Of a stretch of DNA of 46,831 nt, positions 24,164 through 33,609 are shown in pieces. The stretch is from an uncultured Lachnospiraceae bacterium. GTDB taxonomy: Bacteria > Bacillota > Clostridia > Lachnospirales > Lachnospiraceae. The translations under genes and the position numbers were made by a program. Below the pieces are notes generated by a model. It was not told where the DNA came from, did not search any database, and saw only the letters and a program-made list of their open reading frames with translations. Numbering within the stretch: the first letter of the stretch is position 1; each line of letters opens with the position of its first letter. The DNA lies in assembly GCA_910578175.1 (NCBI GenBank), contig CAJTPF010000006.1, positions 9,177-56,007 on the forward strand, given 5' to 3'.

Positions 24164-25720
24164 ATGATATTAAATGTAACGGATCTGAGTCATGGATTTG
24201 GCGACAGAGCCATATTTAACCATGTGTCCTTCCGGTTGTTAAAAGGAGAGCATATCGGTTTAGTCGGAGCCAACGGAGAAGGAAAATCCACGTTTATGAA
24301 TATCGTGACCGGAAAATTAATGCCGGACGAAGGAACCGTGGAGTGGAATAAACATGTAAGAGTCGGCTATCTGGACCAGCATGCGGAACTGGAACAGGGA
24401 ATGACCATTGGCAGCGTGCTAAAATCGGCATTTGCTTATCTGTTTGATATGGAACAGCGCATGAATGAAATCTGCGATAAGCTGGGAGAGGCCGGGGAAT
24501 CGGAAATGGCGGAGATGATGGAAGAGCTGGGTACGATTCAGGATATTCTGACCAATCATGATTTCTACATTATCGATGCCAAAGTGGAAGAAGTGGCAAG
24601 GGCGCTGGGATTGCTGGAACTGTCGTTAGATCATGATGTCATGGATCTGAGCGGCGGACAGAGAACCAAGGTATTGCTTGGTAAACTTCTGCTGGAAAAA
24701 CCGGATATCCTGTTGCTGGACGAACCTACCAACTATCTGGATGTTAATCATATTGAATGGCTGAAACGATATCTTCAGGAATATGAAAATGCTTTTATAC
24801 TGATTTCCCATGACATTCCGTTTTTAAACAGTGTAGTCAACATAATATATCATATGGATAATCAGGAACTGAACCGTTATGTGGGAGATTACGATAAGTT
24901 TTTGGAAATATATGAAATGAAAAAAGCCCAGCTGGAGGCGGCATATAAACGGCAGCAGCAGGAGATAGATGATCTGAAAGACTTTGTGGCAAGAAATAAG
25001 GCAAGGGTTTCCACCAGAAATATGGCAATGTCCAGACAGAAGAAACTGGATAAGATGGACGTCATTGAACTGAAACGGGAAAAACCGAAGCCGGAATTTC
25101 ATTTTATCAATGCCAGAGCCGCCGGAAAGGTTTTATTTGAAACGACGGATCTGGTGATCGGTTATGACCGGAAGGTTCCGTTATCCAAACCAATTAATCT
25201 GCGGATGGAGCGTGGAGAAAAGATTGCCCTGACAGGGACGAACGGAATCGGAAAGACCACGTTTTTAAGAAGTGTTCTGGGACTGATTCCGGCTCTGGAA
25301 GGAAAAGTAAATTTGGGGGATTACTTAAGCATCGGTTATTTTGAACAGGAAATACAGCCGGGAAACAACACCTGTATAGAAGAAATCTGGGAAGAGTTTC
25401 CTTCCATGTCCCAGTATGAAGTCCGTTCCGCACTGGCGAAATGCGGACTTACCACCAAACATATCGAAAGCATGGTCCGGGTCTTAAGCGGCGGTGAACA
25501 GGCAAAGGTGCGTCTGTGCAAGCTTTTGAACCGGGAGACCAATATTCTGCTGTTAGACGAGCCAACCAATCATCTGGATGTGGATGCCAAGGAGGAATTA
25601 AAACGGGCGTTACAGGAATATAAAGGAGCGGTACTTTTAGTCTGCCATGAACCGGAGTTTTATGACGGCCTGGCGGATAAGGTATGGAATCTGGAAGAAT
25701 TTTCAAGGCTTACGGTATAA
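24164..25720 (+). CDS. ABC-F family ATPase
   Basis: A 518-residue protein of two ABC domains with no membrane span. The first has GANGEGKST, LSGGQRTKV and ILLLDEPTNYLD. The linker (about 240-310) is rich in Lys, Glu and Gln, as in the ABC-F ribosome-interaction motif. The second has GTNGIGKTT, LSGGEQAKV and ILLLDEPTNHLD. Members act on the ribosome, either as translation factors or in protection from antibiotics; which applies is not decidable here. It has the length and layout of YbiT/Uup-type housekeeping members. It lies 18 bases after the preceding gene. Confidence 0.9.
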   Translation: MILNVTDLSHGFGDRAIFNHVSFRLLKGEHIGLVGANGEGKSTFMNIVTGKLMPDEGTVEWNKHVRVGYLDQHAELEQGMTIGSVLKSAFAYLFDMEQRMNEICDKLGEAGESEMAEMMEELGTIQDILTNHDFYIIDAKVEEVARALGLLELSLDHDVMDLSGGQRTKVLLGKLLLEKPDILLLDEPTNYLDVNHIEWLKRYLQEYENAFILISHDIPFLNSVVNIIYHMDNQELNRYVGDYDKFLEIYEMKKAQLEAAYKRQQQEIDDLKDFVARNKARVSTRNMAMSRQKKLDKMDVIELKREKPKPEFHFINARAAGKVLFETTDLVIGYDRKVPLSKPINLRMERGEKIALTGTNGIGKTTFLRSVLGLIPALEGKVNLGDYLSIGYFEQEIQPGNNTCIEEIWEEFPSMSQYEVRSALAKCGLTTKHIESMVRVLSGGEQAKVRLCKLLNRETNILLLDEPTNHLDVDAKEELKRALQEYKGAVLLVCHEPEFYDGLADKVWNLEEFSRLTV

Positions 25721-25738
25721 AAGGATGAAAACAGTGTT

Positions 25739-26647
25739 ATGATGGAACGATGTAATCTCTGTCCCAGAAACTGTAATGCGGACAGAACAAATACGACCGG
25801 ATACTGCAAAGCAGGTGCCGGAATCAGGGTGGCGAGAGCCGCCCTTCATTTTATGGAAGAGCCCTGCATCAGCGGAGGCACAGGCAGTGGAACGGTATTT
25901 TTCAGCGGCTGTAATCTGGGATGCGTTTATTGCCAGAATCATGCCATATCCCATGGAAATTTCGGAAAAGACATATCCGTGGAAAGACTGGCAGAGATTT
26001 TTCTGGAACTGCAGGAACAGGGGGCCGTGAATATCAATCTGGTGACCGCAGTTATGTTCGTTCCTTTGATTCTTCAGGCTCTTGACAGGGTGAAAACAGA
26101 ACTTCGGATCCCCGTCGTTTATAACAGCAGCGGTTATGAATCGAAAGATACCCTTCGAATGATGGAAGGATATGTGGATATCTATCTTACGGATATAAAA
26201 TATTTTGAGGAATCTTTGGCGGTCCGGTATTCCGCTGCACCCGGATATTTTTTCCATGCATTTGGGGCAGCAGAGGAGATGATACGGCAGAGGGGGAAAC
26301 CGGAATTTTACGGCAACGCTTCGTTTGATGATGAAACTGCAGTATTGAGGTCCGGCGTTATCATACGGCATTTGGTGCTGCCGGGACTAAGAAAGGATTC
26401 CATTGCTTTGCTGCAGTATCTTTCCGGACATTTAAGCCGGGAGGATTATATACTGAGTCTGATGAGTCAGTTTACGCCTCATTACAGATGTCCGGAATTT
26501 AAGGAGATCAACCGCAGGGTGACCGGTTTTGAGTATGATTCGGTAGTAAATAAGGCGTTGGAACTGGGACTTGACCGGACTTATATCCAGGACAGAACCA
26601 GCGCGGGAGAGGAATATACGCCGTCTTTTTGTTTGGAGGGCTGTTAA
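25739..26647 (+). CDS. Radical SAM protein, PflA-like (COG1313 type)
   Basis: A 302-residue iron-sulfur protein. An N-terminal CxxCxxxC...C segment (CNLCPRNCNADRTNTTGYC) may hold an extra metal centre. CNLGCVYCQN is the radical SAM CxxxCxxC cluster motif, and NINLVTA and VVYNSSGYES follow as in pyruvate formate-lyase activase relatives. The substrate is unknown. It starts 18 bases after the ABC-F gene; ATG 25742 is an equally possible start. Confidence 0.85.
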   Translation: MMERCNLCPRNCNADRTNTTGYCKAGAGIRVARAALHFMEEPCISGGTGSGTVFFSGCNLGCVYCQNHAISHGNFGKDISVERLAEIFLELQEQGAVNINLVTAVMFVPLILQALDRVKTELRIPVVYNSSGYESKDTLRMMEGYVDIYLTDIKYFEESLAVRYSAAPGYFFHAFGAAEEMIRQRGKPEFYGNASFDDETAVLRSGVIIRHLVLPGLRKDSIALLQYLSGHLSREDYILSLMSQFTPHYRCPEFKEINRRVTGFEYDSVVNKALELGLDRTYIQDRTSAGEEYTPSFCLEGC

Positions 26648-26651
26648 ATAC

Positions 26652-26680
26652 TTGACAAATCGGATATAATATATTAGAAC
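26652..26680 (+). promoter_or_regulatory. Probable promoter region of the M18 aminopeptidase gene
   Basis: A perfect TTGACA (26652-26657) lies just after the radical SAM gene. The best-spaced -10 candidate (TTAGAA, 26674-26679) is weak, while a perfect TATAAT (26665-26670) is too close to pair with it. The exact start point is unclear. Confidence 0.4.
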
Positions 26681-26824
26681 TGCATTATGCGGAATTAAAA
26701 AATGGAAAATTTAGTTTGGCCGGACCGGTAAAAAGTATGACTACATAGAAAGAACGGGATTTGGATGGCAGGATGCTTTTGGCGGCAGAGATGGCTGATA
26801 AGAGATGAGATAGGAAAGGTGGTT

Positions 26825-28204
26825 ATGTCTATGGAACGAAAAAACGTCTGGACAACATATTCAGAGAAAGAGCTGGAGGAACTGGAGCAGTTAAATTCCC
26901 AGTATAAGGAATTTCTGGACAGGGGAAAAACAGAGCGGGAATGCGCGGCAGTCACCATTGAGATGGCAAAGGCAGCAGGATATAAGGATCTGGCAGATAT
27001 CATTCAGAAAGATAAAAAATTAAAAGCAGGTGACAAAGTATATGCGGTCTGTATGAATAAAACCCTGGCTTTATTTATGATCGGTAAAAAGAACATGGAA
27101 AACGGAATGAATATTTTAGGCGCCCATATCGATTCACCGCGGCTGGATATTAAGCAGAATCCTTTGTTTGAAGACAGTGAGATTGCATATCTGGATACCC
27201 ATTATTACGGCGGAATCAAGAAATATCAGTGGGTAACCATTCCACTTGCCATTCACGGTGTGGTAGCAAAGAAAAACGGAGAGACCGTGGATGTTGTGAT
27301 CGGAGAAGACGAGAAAGACCCGGTGGTATTTATTTCCGATCTGCTGATACATCTGGCAGGAGGGCAGCTGGAGAAAAAAGGGGCCAAACTCATCGAAGGC
27401 GAAGACTTAAATATCATCGTTGGAAACCGTCCGCTGGAAGGCGAAGAGAAGAATGCGGTTACAGCCAATATTTTAAAACTTTTGAAAGATAAATATGATA
27501 TAGAGGAAGAAGATTTCATATCGGCGGAGCTGGAAGTGGTACCGGCAGGGAAAGCCAGAGATGCCGGGCTGGATTCCAGTATGGTGCTGTCTTACGGTCA
27601 TGACGACAGGGTATGTGCATTTACTTCCCTGGCGGCATTTTTAAGTTTTAAGAAGGTAGATACCACGGCGTGTCTGCTGCTGGCAGACAAAGAGGAAATC
27701 GGCAGTGTGGGCGCAACGGGTATGCAGTCTAAGTTTTTTGAAAACACCGTGGCGGAAGTGCTGGACCGGATGGGAGTCTATTCCGAACTGACGCTGAGAA
27801 GGACCCTGGCAAATTCCAGAATGTTATCTTCGGATGTAAGCGCCGCTTTTGACCCGACGTTTGCCGCTTCTTTTGAGAAGAAAAACGCCGCGTATTTTTC
27901 CAAAGGAATCGTACTGAATAAATTTACCGGAAGTCGTGGAAAATCCGGCTCTAACGATGCCAATGCGGAATACATTGCGGAACTGAGAAAGATTTTTGAT
28001 GAACATAAAGTAAATTACCAGACTGCCGAACTGGGCAAAGTGGATGAAGGCGGCGGGGGTACCATTGCTTATATCCTTGCTTTGTATGGAATGAATGTAA
28101 TAGACAGCGGCGTAGCGGTGCTGAATATGCATGCGCCGTATGAAGCGGTGAGTAAAGCGGATGTGTATGAGGCATTAAAGGGGTATCGGGCATTTTTAAA
28201 ATAA
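26825..28204 (+). CDS. apeA: M18 family aminopeptidase (aspartyl aminopeptidase type)
   Basis: A cytosolic two-metal aminopeptidase of 459 residues from the MSMERKN start, which has AGGAAAGGTGG directly upstream (the open frame reaches back to 26765). Metal-binding motifs are GAHIDSPRLD, DSSMVLSYGHDDRVCAF, LADKEEIGSVG and the C-terminal MHAPYE. The family removes N-terminal residues, often acidic ones. A second M18 gene of the other subtype is at 44848. Confidence 0.9.
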   Translation: MSMERKNVWTTYSEKELEELEQLNSQYKEFLDRGKTERECAAVTIEMAKAAGYKDLADIIQKDKKLKAGDKVYAVCMNKTLALFMIGKKNMENGMNILGAHIDSPRLDIKQNPLFEDSEIAYLDTHYYGGIKKYQWVTIPLAIHGVVAKKNGETVDVVIGEDEKDPVVFISDLLIHLAGGQLEKKGAKLIEGEDLNIIVGNRPLEGEEKNAVTANILKLLKDKYDIEEEDFISAELEVVPAGKARDAGLDSSMVLSYGHDDRVCAFTSLAAFLSFKKVDTTACLLLADKEEIGSVGATGMQSKFFENTVAEVLDRMGVYSELTLRRTLANSRMLSSDVSAAFDPTFAASFEKKNAAYFSKGIVLNKFTGSRGKSGSNDANAEYIAELRKIFDEHKVNYQTAELGKVDEGGGGTIAYILALYGMNVIDSGVAVLNMHAPYEAVSKADVYEALKGYRAFLK

Positions 28205-28208
28205 GGAT

Positions 28209-28949
28209 ATGTTTTTTTATCTGGCTGATAATGAACAGCATAGAAGTATGACAATTACCATAACCGGAAGCGGTGATTTTTATTCCTGTTATGTAAAGGA
28301 TGAAGGAACTCCGGTTGAATGGAACGGAATACAGGTACTTGGATATGAATATCCTGTGGAGACTGATACCGGAACATTAACACAGTTATCTCTGTATTTC
28401 AGGGTGAACGGAGCCGGATACAGTATGGAATGTTCCGGTATGGAATATGGGGAGGCAGGAAAAATACTGGATGAAATTATAGCAGGCGCTCTGTCAACGG
28501 ATGGTTTTGATACTTCCAAAGGCATAAAGGTCAGAAATGAGTATAAGGATATTACCCTTGCAGAAGCAGGAAAACTGGCAGCCTTTCAGAATTATATGAC
28601 AGATCTAATCAGGATTAATGATCTGGTGCTGGGGGATTACCAATGCAGCTATACAACGGGGTATGAAAATGATATTGCGGTATGGGAAAGCCTGCGGCTG
28701 GAATATAGGAACGGTGCATATGACTATATTGATGTAACATATGGAACAGGAGATTTTGCTGGCGAAACGCATGTAGTGAAAGTATCGGAGCTGACACCGG
28801 AGTGTATAGGGGAATATAAATATCCGTCGGATGTAGAGGGAAATCACTGGTATTCGTTCATGGTGGATGTTGGAACCGGCTATATCAGTATTTCGGCTAA
28901 CTGCAGGGAGGAGGAACTGTGGGAGTTTCTTGAGAGCATAAAGAAATAA
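28209..28949 (+). CDS. DUF4367-like protein, probably missing its N-terminal part
   Basis: A 246-residue frame with two similar halves, each ending in a strand-helix unit (VNGAGYSMECSGMEYGEAGKILDEI; VGTGYISISANCREEELWEFLESI) like the DUF4367 domain seen at the C-terminus of anti-sigma or sporulation membrane proteins. Such proteins normally have an N-terminal membrane span, absent here. The frame begins four bases after the aminopeptidase stop, with AAGGA almost touching the ATG, so initiation looks poor. A 5'-truncated remnant is the simplest reading; a small cytosolic protein is possible. Confidence 0.55.
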   Translation: MFFYLADNEQHRSMTITITGSGDFYSCYVKDEGTPVEWNGIQVLGYEYPVETDTGTLTQLSLYFRVNGAGYSMECSGMEYGEAGKILDEIIAGALSTDGFDTSKGIKVRNEYKDITLAEAGKLAAFQNYMTDLIRINDLVLGDYQCSYTTGYENDIAVWESLRLEYRNGAYDYIDVTYGTGDFAGETHVVKVSELTPECIGEYKYPSDVEGNHWYSFMVDVGTGYISISANCREEELWEFLESIKK

Positions 28950-28969
28950 AGGGAAGCCGGGGTGGATCT

Positions 28970-29008
28970 AACCGTCAATAGCTGTTGGGGCTGTTGGCGG
29001 TTGTTTTT
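28970..29008 (+). terminator. Rho-independent terminator before the bce-type module
   Basis: AACCGTCAATAGC (28970-28982) pairs with GCTGTTGGCGGTT (28990-29002), 13 bp with two G-T pairs, followed by GTTTTT. It separates the DUF4367-like gene from the two-component system. Confidence 0.85.
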
Positions 29009-29056
29009 GATTAAAGCAGGAATGTTGAAAAAATTATTTAAGATATAAAAAAATAA

Positions 29057-29065
29057 TGCTATAAT
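29057..29065 (+). promoter_or_regulatory. Extended -10 promoter of the two-component operon
   Basis: TGCTATAAT (TATAAT at 29060-29065) with a poor -35 (TTTAAG at 29037). The regulator start is 50 bases downstream. Confidence 0.5.
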
Positions 29066-29114
29066 TGGAATACATAAAAATAAATTCTTCGTTGCGGAAA
29101 GGAGTCTCACCCCA

Positions 29115-29726
29115 TTGGATAAAATACTTGTGATAGAAGATGATGAGATTATTAAAAATGAGTTATGTATCCTTTTGCAATCCAACGGATACCAGACGGT
29201 AGAATCCCTGCCTTGTGACTTAGCCTTATTGGACATCAATCTTCCGGGAGACAGCGGCTACGAAATCTGCCGGAAACTGCGCCTGAAATCGGACGTACCG
29301 GTCATATTTTTAACGGCCAGGGACGGTGCGGAAGACGAACTGATCGGATTTGGAGTGGGAGCCGATGATTTTATCAGAAAACCCTATAATTCTTCCGTGC
29401 TGCTGGCCAGAATTTCCCGTCTGTTAAAAAGGAAAAATAATACGTTGAAGCAGGTCAGGGGACTGACCCTGAATCTGGAGGATATGAGCGTAACCTTTGG
29501 TGAAAATCATGCGGAGCTGACCAGGAATGAAACCCGGATCCTGGCATGCCTGATGGGCAGGGATTTGTGCTCAAAAGAAGAGATCATAGAGGATCTGTGG
29601 AGTAATAATATGTATGTGGATGAAAATACACTATATGTCAATATCAACCGTTTGAGAGGTAAACTGAGCCGGTTAGGAGCCGAAGATTTTATACGAACGG
29701 TGCGCGGCGTGGGGTACCGCCTATGA
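29115..29726 (+). CDS. bceR: OmpR-family response regulator (BceR-like) with short receiver
   Basis: A 203-residue DNA-binding regulator. The receiver has VIEDDE, the phospho-acceptor Asp in LALLDINLPG, FLTARD and GADDFIRKPYN. The winged-helix domain (about 115-203) has LTRNETRILACLM, the DNA-contact helix YVNINRLRGKLS and TVRGVGYRL. Between NGYQTVES and CDLALLD about 14-17 residues (alpha-2) usual in receivers are missing, without a frameshift, so the protein is shorter than the roughly 225 residues of the family. The start is TTG with GGAG ten bases upstream. Its stop overlaps the kinase start (ATGA). Confidence 0.88.
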   Translation: MDKILVIEDDEIIKNELCILLQSNGYQTVESLPCDLALLDINLPGDSGYEICRKLRLKSDVPVIFLTARDGAEDELIGFGVGADDFIRKPYNSSVLLARISRLLKRKNNTLKQVRGLTLNLEDMSVTFGENHAELTRNETRILACLMGRDLCSKEEIIEDLWSNNMYVDENTLYVNINRLRGKLSRLGAEDFIRTVRGVGYRL

Positions 29727-30706
29727 AAATCCGGGATTATCTGTATTCCAGGGCTGTTACCCTGTGTTTTCTGGGAATCGGACTGGTTTTTGCGACGCTG
29801 TTTATGCGGGCGGCAGGAATGGATATAAATCTGACAGTTGTGTCAGGATTTTTTTATGTCCTGCTGATCGTTCTCTGGCTGTGGGTACAGTTTTGTCTGG
29901 ATAACAGACGGTTACGGAAACTGCGGAATTTGGCGGAAGGCATGGAAGAGAAGTATTTACTGGGGGAGGTATTAAAGCCGCCGGTAAATGCAGTGGAAAA
30001 AGAGTATTATCAGATTATGAAAATCGTATCCCGTTCTGCCATTGGGATTGCGGAGCAGGCCATTCGGGAAAAAGAAGAATATTGCGATTATGTGGAAAGC
30101 TGGATCCATGAAATCAAAACACCGCTGACAGCCTGTTCTCTGATCATATCCAATGACGGGGATATTAAAAAATTGAAGCGAAAGATAAAACAGGCGGATA
30201 ACCTGACGGAAAGCATACTTTATTATGCCCGGCTTCGTACCGTCCAGAAAGATATATTGATTGACAGTTTCCGGGTGGCCCGGGTGATCAATGATGCTGT
30301 AAAAAGCCAGATGGAACTGCTGATCGCGGCAGGAATCAGTGTGGAAACCGATGGCGATTTTCCAGTTTGTTCGGATGCAAAGTCTTTGTTGTTTATGTTA
30401 AAACAATTACTGATCAATTGTGCAAAGTATTGTCCCGGCTGCCAAATCCGCATAACTGCGGACGATGGAAGAATTATGGTAGAAGATAACGGTATCGGGA
30501 TTCCTTCCCATGAAATATCCAGGGTAACGGAACGGGGGTTTTCGGGTACCAACGGCAGAAATGCCGGAGGAAGCACGGGAATGGGCCTTTTTATTGTCAG
30601 AGAGCTCTGTAGCCGTCTGGATATGACGCTGGGGATCGAATCAAAACCGCAGGAATATACCCGTATTGTGCTGGAATTTAATGTTATGACCGGTACAAAT
30701 CTTTAA
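29723..30706 (+). CDS. bceS: Intramembrane-sensing histidine kinase (BceS-like)
   Basis: A 327-residue kinase with two membrane spans (about 12-30 and 37-57) and almost no extracellular loop, as in kinases that sense through a partner ABC transporter. The phospho-acceptor His is in ESWIHEIKTPLTA. The ATP-binding domain has QLLINCAKYCP, VEDNGIGIPSHEI and STGMGLFIVRELC. It overlaps the regulator gene by four bases, and the transporter follows 127 bases downstream. Confidence 0.9.
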   Translation: MKIRDYLYSRAVTLCFLGIGLVFATLFMRAAGMDINLTVVSGFFYVLLIVLWLWVQFCLDNRRLRKLRNLAEGMEEKYLLGEVLKPPVNAVEKEYYQIMKIVSRSAIGIAEQAIREKEEYCDYVESWIHEIKTPLTACSLIISNDGDIKKLKRKIKQADNLTESILYYARLRTVQKDILIDSFRVARVINDAVKSQMELLIAAGISVETDGDFPVCSDAKSLLFMLKQLLINCAKYCPGCQIRITADDGRIMVEDNGIGIPSHEISRVTERGFSGTNGRNAGGSTGMGLFIVRELCSRLDMTLGIESKPQEYTRIVLEFNVMTGTNL

Positions 30707-30708
30707 AC

Positions 30709-30755
30709 ATGGTTTTAAGCATTAAAAAACCTTACAAAACTGTAAGGAAAACCAT
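30709..30755 (+). promoter_or_regulatory. BceR-type operator upstream of the ABC transporter
   Basis: TTACA-AAAC-TGTAA (30732-30745), inside the larger palindrome CCTTACA/TGTAAGG, fits the TnACA-N4-TGTAA site described for BceR-like regulators. Outer arms ATGGTTTT (30709-30716) and AAAACCAT (30748-30755) extend the symmetry. It lies about 45 bases before the likely -10 box TATATT (30791-30796). Confidence 0.75.
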
Positions 30756-30832
30756 AGGGATGCGTTAGAACAAAAAACTCTGCTTCATGTTATATTAGTA
30801 CCGAACAAATTATTATGAACTGGAGGATTAAT

Positions 30833-31597
30833 ATGAATCAGATTTTAGAAGTGAAAAATGTAACCAAATATTACGGAAACGGGAGTATAGTGACAAAAGC
30901 GCTGGACGGTGTTTCATTTTCCGTAGAAGAGGAAGACTTTACGGCGATCATGGGAGCTTCCGGTTCCGGCAAAAGTACGCTGTTAAATGTCATTGCCACT
31001 ATTGACAGGGTCAGCGCAGGGGATATTCTGGTGGAAGGAAGAAGCCTTACGGATATGAGGGAAGAACAGCTCTCCGGATTCCGCCGGGATAAACTGGGGT
31101 TTATATTTCAGGAATATAATCTTCTGGATACATTGACGATTGGGGAAAATATAACGCTTCCGCTGAATCTGAAAAAAGTGGATGCAAAAACCACCGCTAC
31201 TGAATTAAACAGGGTGGCGGAAGCCCTGGGGGTAGCGGACCAGCTTGGGAAATTTCCATGTGAACTTTCCGGGGGACAGAGACAGAGAGCAGCCTGTGCC
31301 AGAGCGATCATAACCAACCCGGCACTGATATTGGCGGATGAGCCTACAGGAGCTTTGGATTCCGCAAATTCCGGGAATCTGATGAAGACATTTGTACAGA
31401 TGAACCGCTCCCTTGGCTCTACCATACTGATGGTAACCCATGATGCCGTGGTAGGTTCTTATGCAGACAGGGTATTGTTTTTAAAAGATGGAAAAATATG
31501 GAGTGAGGTACTCCGGGGAGAACGAACCAGACAGGAAATGTATCAGGAAATATTGTCTGTGATGTCCGCATTAGGAGGTGATACCGGTGTTTGCTAG
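30833..31597 (+). CDS. bceA: Antimicrobial-peptide ABC transporter ATPase (BceA-like)
   Basis: A 254-residue ATPase of the MacB/LolD type: Walker A GASGSGKST, Q-loop FIFQEYNLLD, signature LSGGQRQRA, Walker B LILADEPTGALD, H-loop MVTHD. GGAGG (30822-30826) six bases before 30833 sets the start. With the permease it should form a Bce-type detoxification and sensing complex against cell-wall-active peptides. The gene overlaps the permease gene. Confidence 0.92.
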   Translation: MNQILEVKNVTKYYGNGSIVTKALDGVSFSVEEEDFTAIMGASGSGKSTLLNVIATIDRVSAGDILVEGRSLTDMREEQLSGFRRDKLGFIFQEYNLLDTLTIGENITLPLNLKKVDAKTTATELNRVAEALGVADQLGKFPCELSGGQRQRAACARAIITNPALILADEPTGALDSANSGNLMKTFVQMNRSLGSTILMVTHDAVVGSYADRVLFLKDGKIWSEVLRGERTRQEMYQEILSVMSALGGDTGVC

Positions 31598-33554
31598 ACT
31601 GGCATTTCGAAATGTAAAACGGCAGATTGGGAACTATCTGATCTATTTTTTGACGGTGATGCTTACGGTGGCTCTTATGTTTGCGGTAAACAACCTGATC
31701 TTCAGCAGTGAACTGAAACGGTTTTCAGATATGAATCAAAGTTTGAAAGACGGTCTGATCTTTATGTCTATGTTTATTGCTCTGATCGTATCCTTTGTTC
31801 TGGGATATGCAACGTCCTTTATGCTGAAACTCCGAAAACGGGAATTTGGAACTTATATGACCATGGGTATGACCAGAAATAACATACTTTCCATATTTGT
31901 TTTGGAAACCATGATCATGAGTGTGGCGGCCCTGCTCATGGGTATTATCCTGGGATTGTTTATCTACCAGGGAATCATGGCGGTATTTGCAAATCTTCTG
32001 GCAATAGAATTTGAATTTTCCGAATATTCTTCCGCAGGACTGTTTCTTACCGTTGTTCTGGTGTGTATCATGTTTTTATTGGCTTCGGTAACGTCAGCCG
32101 TCTATCTGAAGAGGGTCAGTATTTATAATCTGATACATGGTGAAAAAAAGGTTGAAAAAGGTATCAGATATCCTGCTTTGTGGCGGATGGTCTCCATACT
32201 TTCCCTGGCCGGTCTGCTCCTTTGCATATATTATTTTAATGACGGCCTTGATCTGGTTTTTTCAGATGTGGACCGATCGTCAAAAGAGATTTTTGGCAGT
32301 CTAGCCGGGGCCGCAGTCTGTCTGGTTTTGTTTCATATCGGTCTGGCAAGGAGCGCCGTTCATTTTTTAATGAAAAGTAAGCGGTTCTGCTGCCGCGGAA
32401 CGAATACATTTACCGTCAGACAGCTATCCGGAAAGTTAAGTTCTAATTCCGTTATGATCGGAATACTGGCATTTCTGATCGGGTTTGCAGTGATTTTGGT
32501 GAATGTGACATTTGTTCAAAAAGAGTTGGAACGGATGGAATTGGATAAAAGATATCCGTTTGATATCAACGCTACAGTGAATCGGGAAAATAAACAGGCG
32601 ATCAGTGTTTCAGACGGATACAGGATCATAGAAAAATACCGGAAGATCAACAACTGTATCGAATTTCAGACATATTACAGTGGAAGCGGTTATTTTTATG
32701 AATTTACGCCCTGGTCCGGAGATGGGTATGAAGGGATTACTGACGTTTATATGAAAGAAAGCGATTATAACAGCCTGATGGAGGCACTGGGAAGGGAGCG
32801 GATAAATTGCGGAGACGGATTTTATCTGCTGGCAAATTCTCCGCATATTTTACAATTTGACTTTTCAAAGGCAGTTATAGAGCAGGAAGGAAAGGAATAT
32901 CGTTATCTTGGAATCATAGAGGATATCCCGTTCAACTATTGGGGATATTTTATTGTTCTGGTTCCGGACCGGCTGGTATCTTCTATGAATGTGGAAGCAG
33001 ATTGTGCAGCTATGGATTTGGAAAAAGGCTCTTTTGATGTCCGGTCGATGAATGATGAATTATCGTATGTATACGACCCGGAGGGAAATGATGAATTTGC
33101 TTATAATAGAAGTGATTTTGATATTAAAGAATATACCCGGATATCCCGAAATGAGATCTCTGCGGTCTTAGTGGTGGGAGCAATCTATATGGCGGTGATC
33201 TTTGTGTTTCTGGCAATGGCGGTTCTGGCATTAAAGACGCTGGCGGGATTGTCGGAGGATAAGCGGAAATATGAAGTGTTGTTCCGGCTGGGAACCGGTG
33301 AACGGCAGCAGGAGAAAACATTGTTTTATCAGATTTTCAGTTTTTTCTTTTTACCGTTTGCGCTGCCGTTGCTCTTAAGTATACCTACATGCTGTTTTTG
33401 TACCAAGATCATGAAGATGGCCGGTCATGAAGAAAATTTAAAAGTAATATATATCAATACCGGAATGATAGCCTTGGTTCTTACAGTTGTTTACGTACTC
33501 TATTTTTTTGCGACGTATCTGATATCAAAAAGAAATACGGTTTATAGGATTTAG
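31587..33554 (+). CDS. bceB: Antimicrobial-peptide ABC transporter permease (BceB-like)
   Basis: A 655-residue FtsX-family permease with about ten membrane spans and a large extracellular domain (about 315-520) between spans 7 and 8, the BceB layout. This domain is thought to bind the peptide target and convey the signal to the kinase. AGGAGG (31573-31578) eight bases before GTG 31587 decides the start, giving MFARLAFRNVKRQIGNYL; another GTG at 31578 lies inside the ribosome binding site. The start overlaps the end of the ATPase gene by 11 bases. Confidence 0.9.
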   Translation: MFARLAFRNVKRQIGNYLIYFLTVMLTVALMFAVNNLIFSSELKRFSDMNQSLKDGLIFMSMFIALIVSFVLGYATSFMLKLRKREFGTYMTMGMTRNNILSIFVLETMIMSVAALLMGIILGLFIYQGIMAVFANLLAIEFEFSEYSSAGLFLTVVLVCIMFLLASVTSAVYLKRVSIYNLIHGEKKVEKGIRYPALWRMVSILSLAGLLLCIYYFNDGLDLVFSDVDRSSKEIFGSLAGAAVCLVLFHIGLARSAVHFLMKSKRFCCRGTNTFTVRQLSGKLSSNSVMIGILAFLIGFAVILVNVTFVQKELERMELDKRYPFDINATVNRENKQAISVSDGYRIIEKYRKINNCIEFQTYYSGSGYFYEFTPWSGDGYEGITDVYMKESDYNSLMEALGRERINCGDGFYLLANSPHILQFDFSKAVIEQEGKEYRYLGIIEDIPFNYWGYFIVLVPDRLVSSMNVEADCAAMDLEKGSFDVRSMNDELSYVYDPEGNDEFAYNRSDFDIKEYTRISRNEISAVLVVGAIYMAVIFVFLAMAVLALKTLAGLSEDKRKYEVLFRLGTGERQQEKTLFYQIFSFFFLPFALPLLLSIPTCCFCTKIMKMAGHEENLKVIYINTGMIALVLTVVYVLYFFATYLISKRNTVYRI

Positions 33555-33609
33555 TTGTGAATGAATATCAAAACATAATACCACAAATTTAATTACAGGG
33601 AATTATAAA

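Noticed and set aside
25703..26371. 222-codon open frame on the - strand
   Set aside because: It is entirely antisense to the well-supported radical SAM gene and has no family features.
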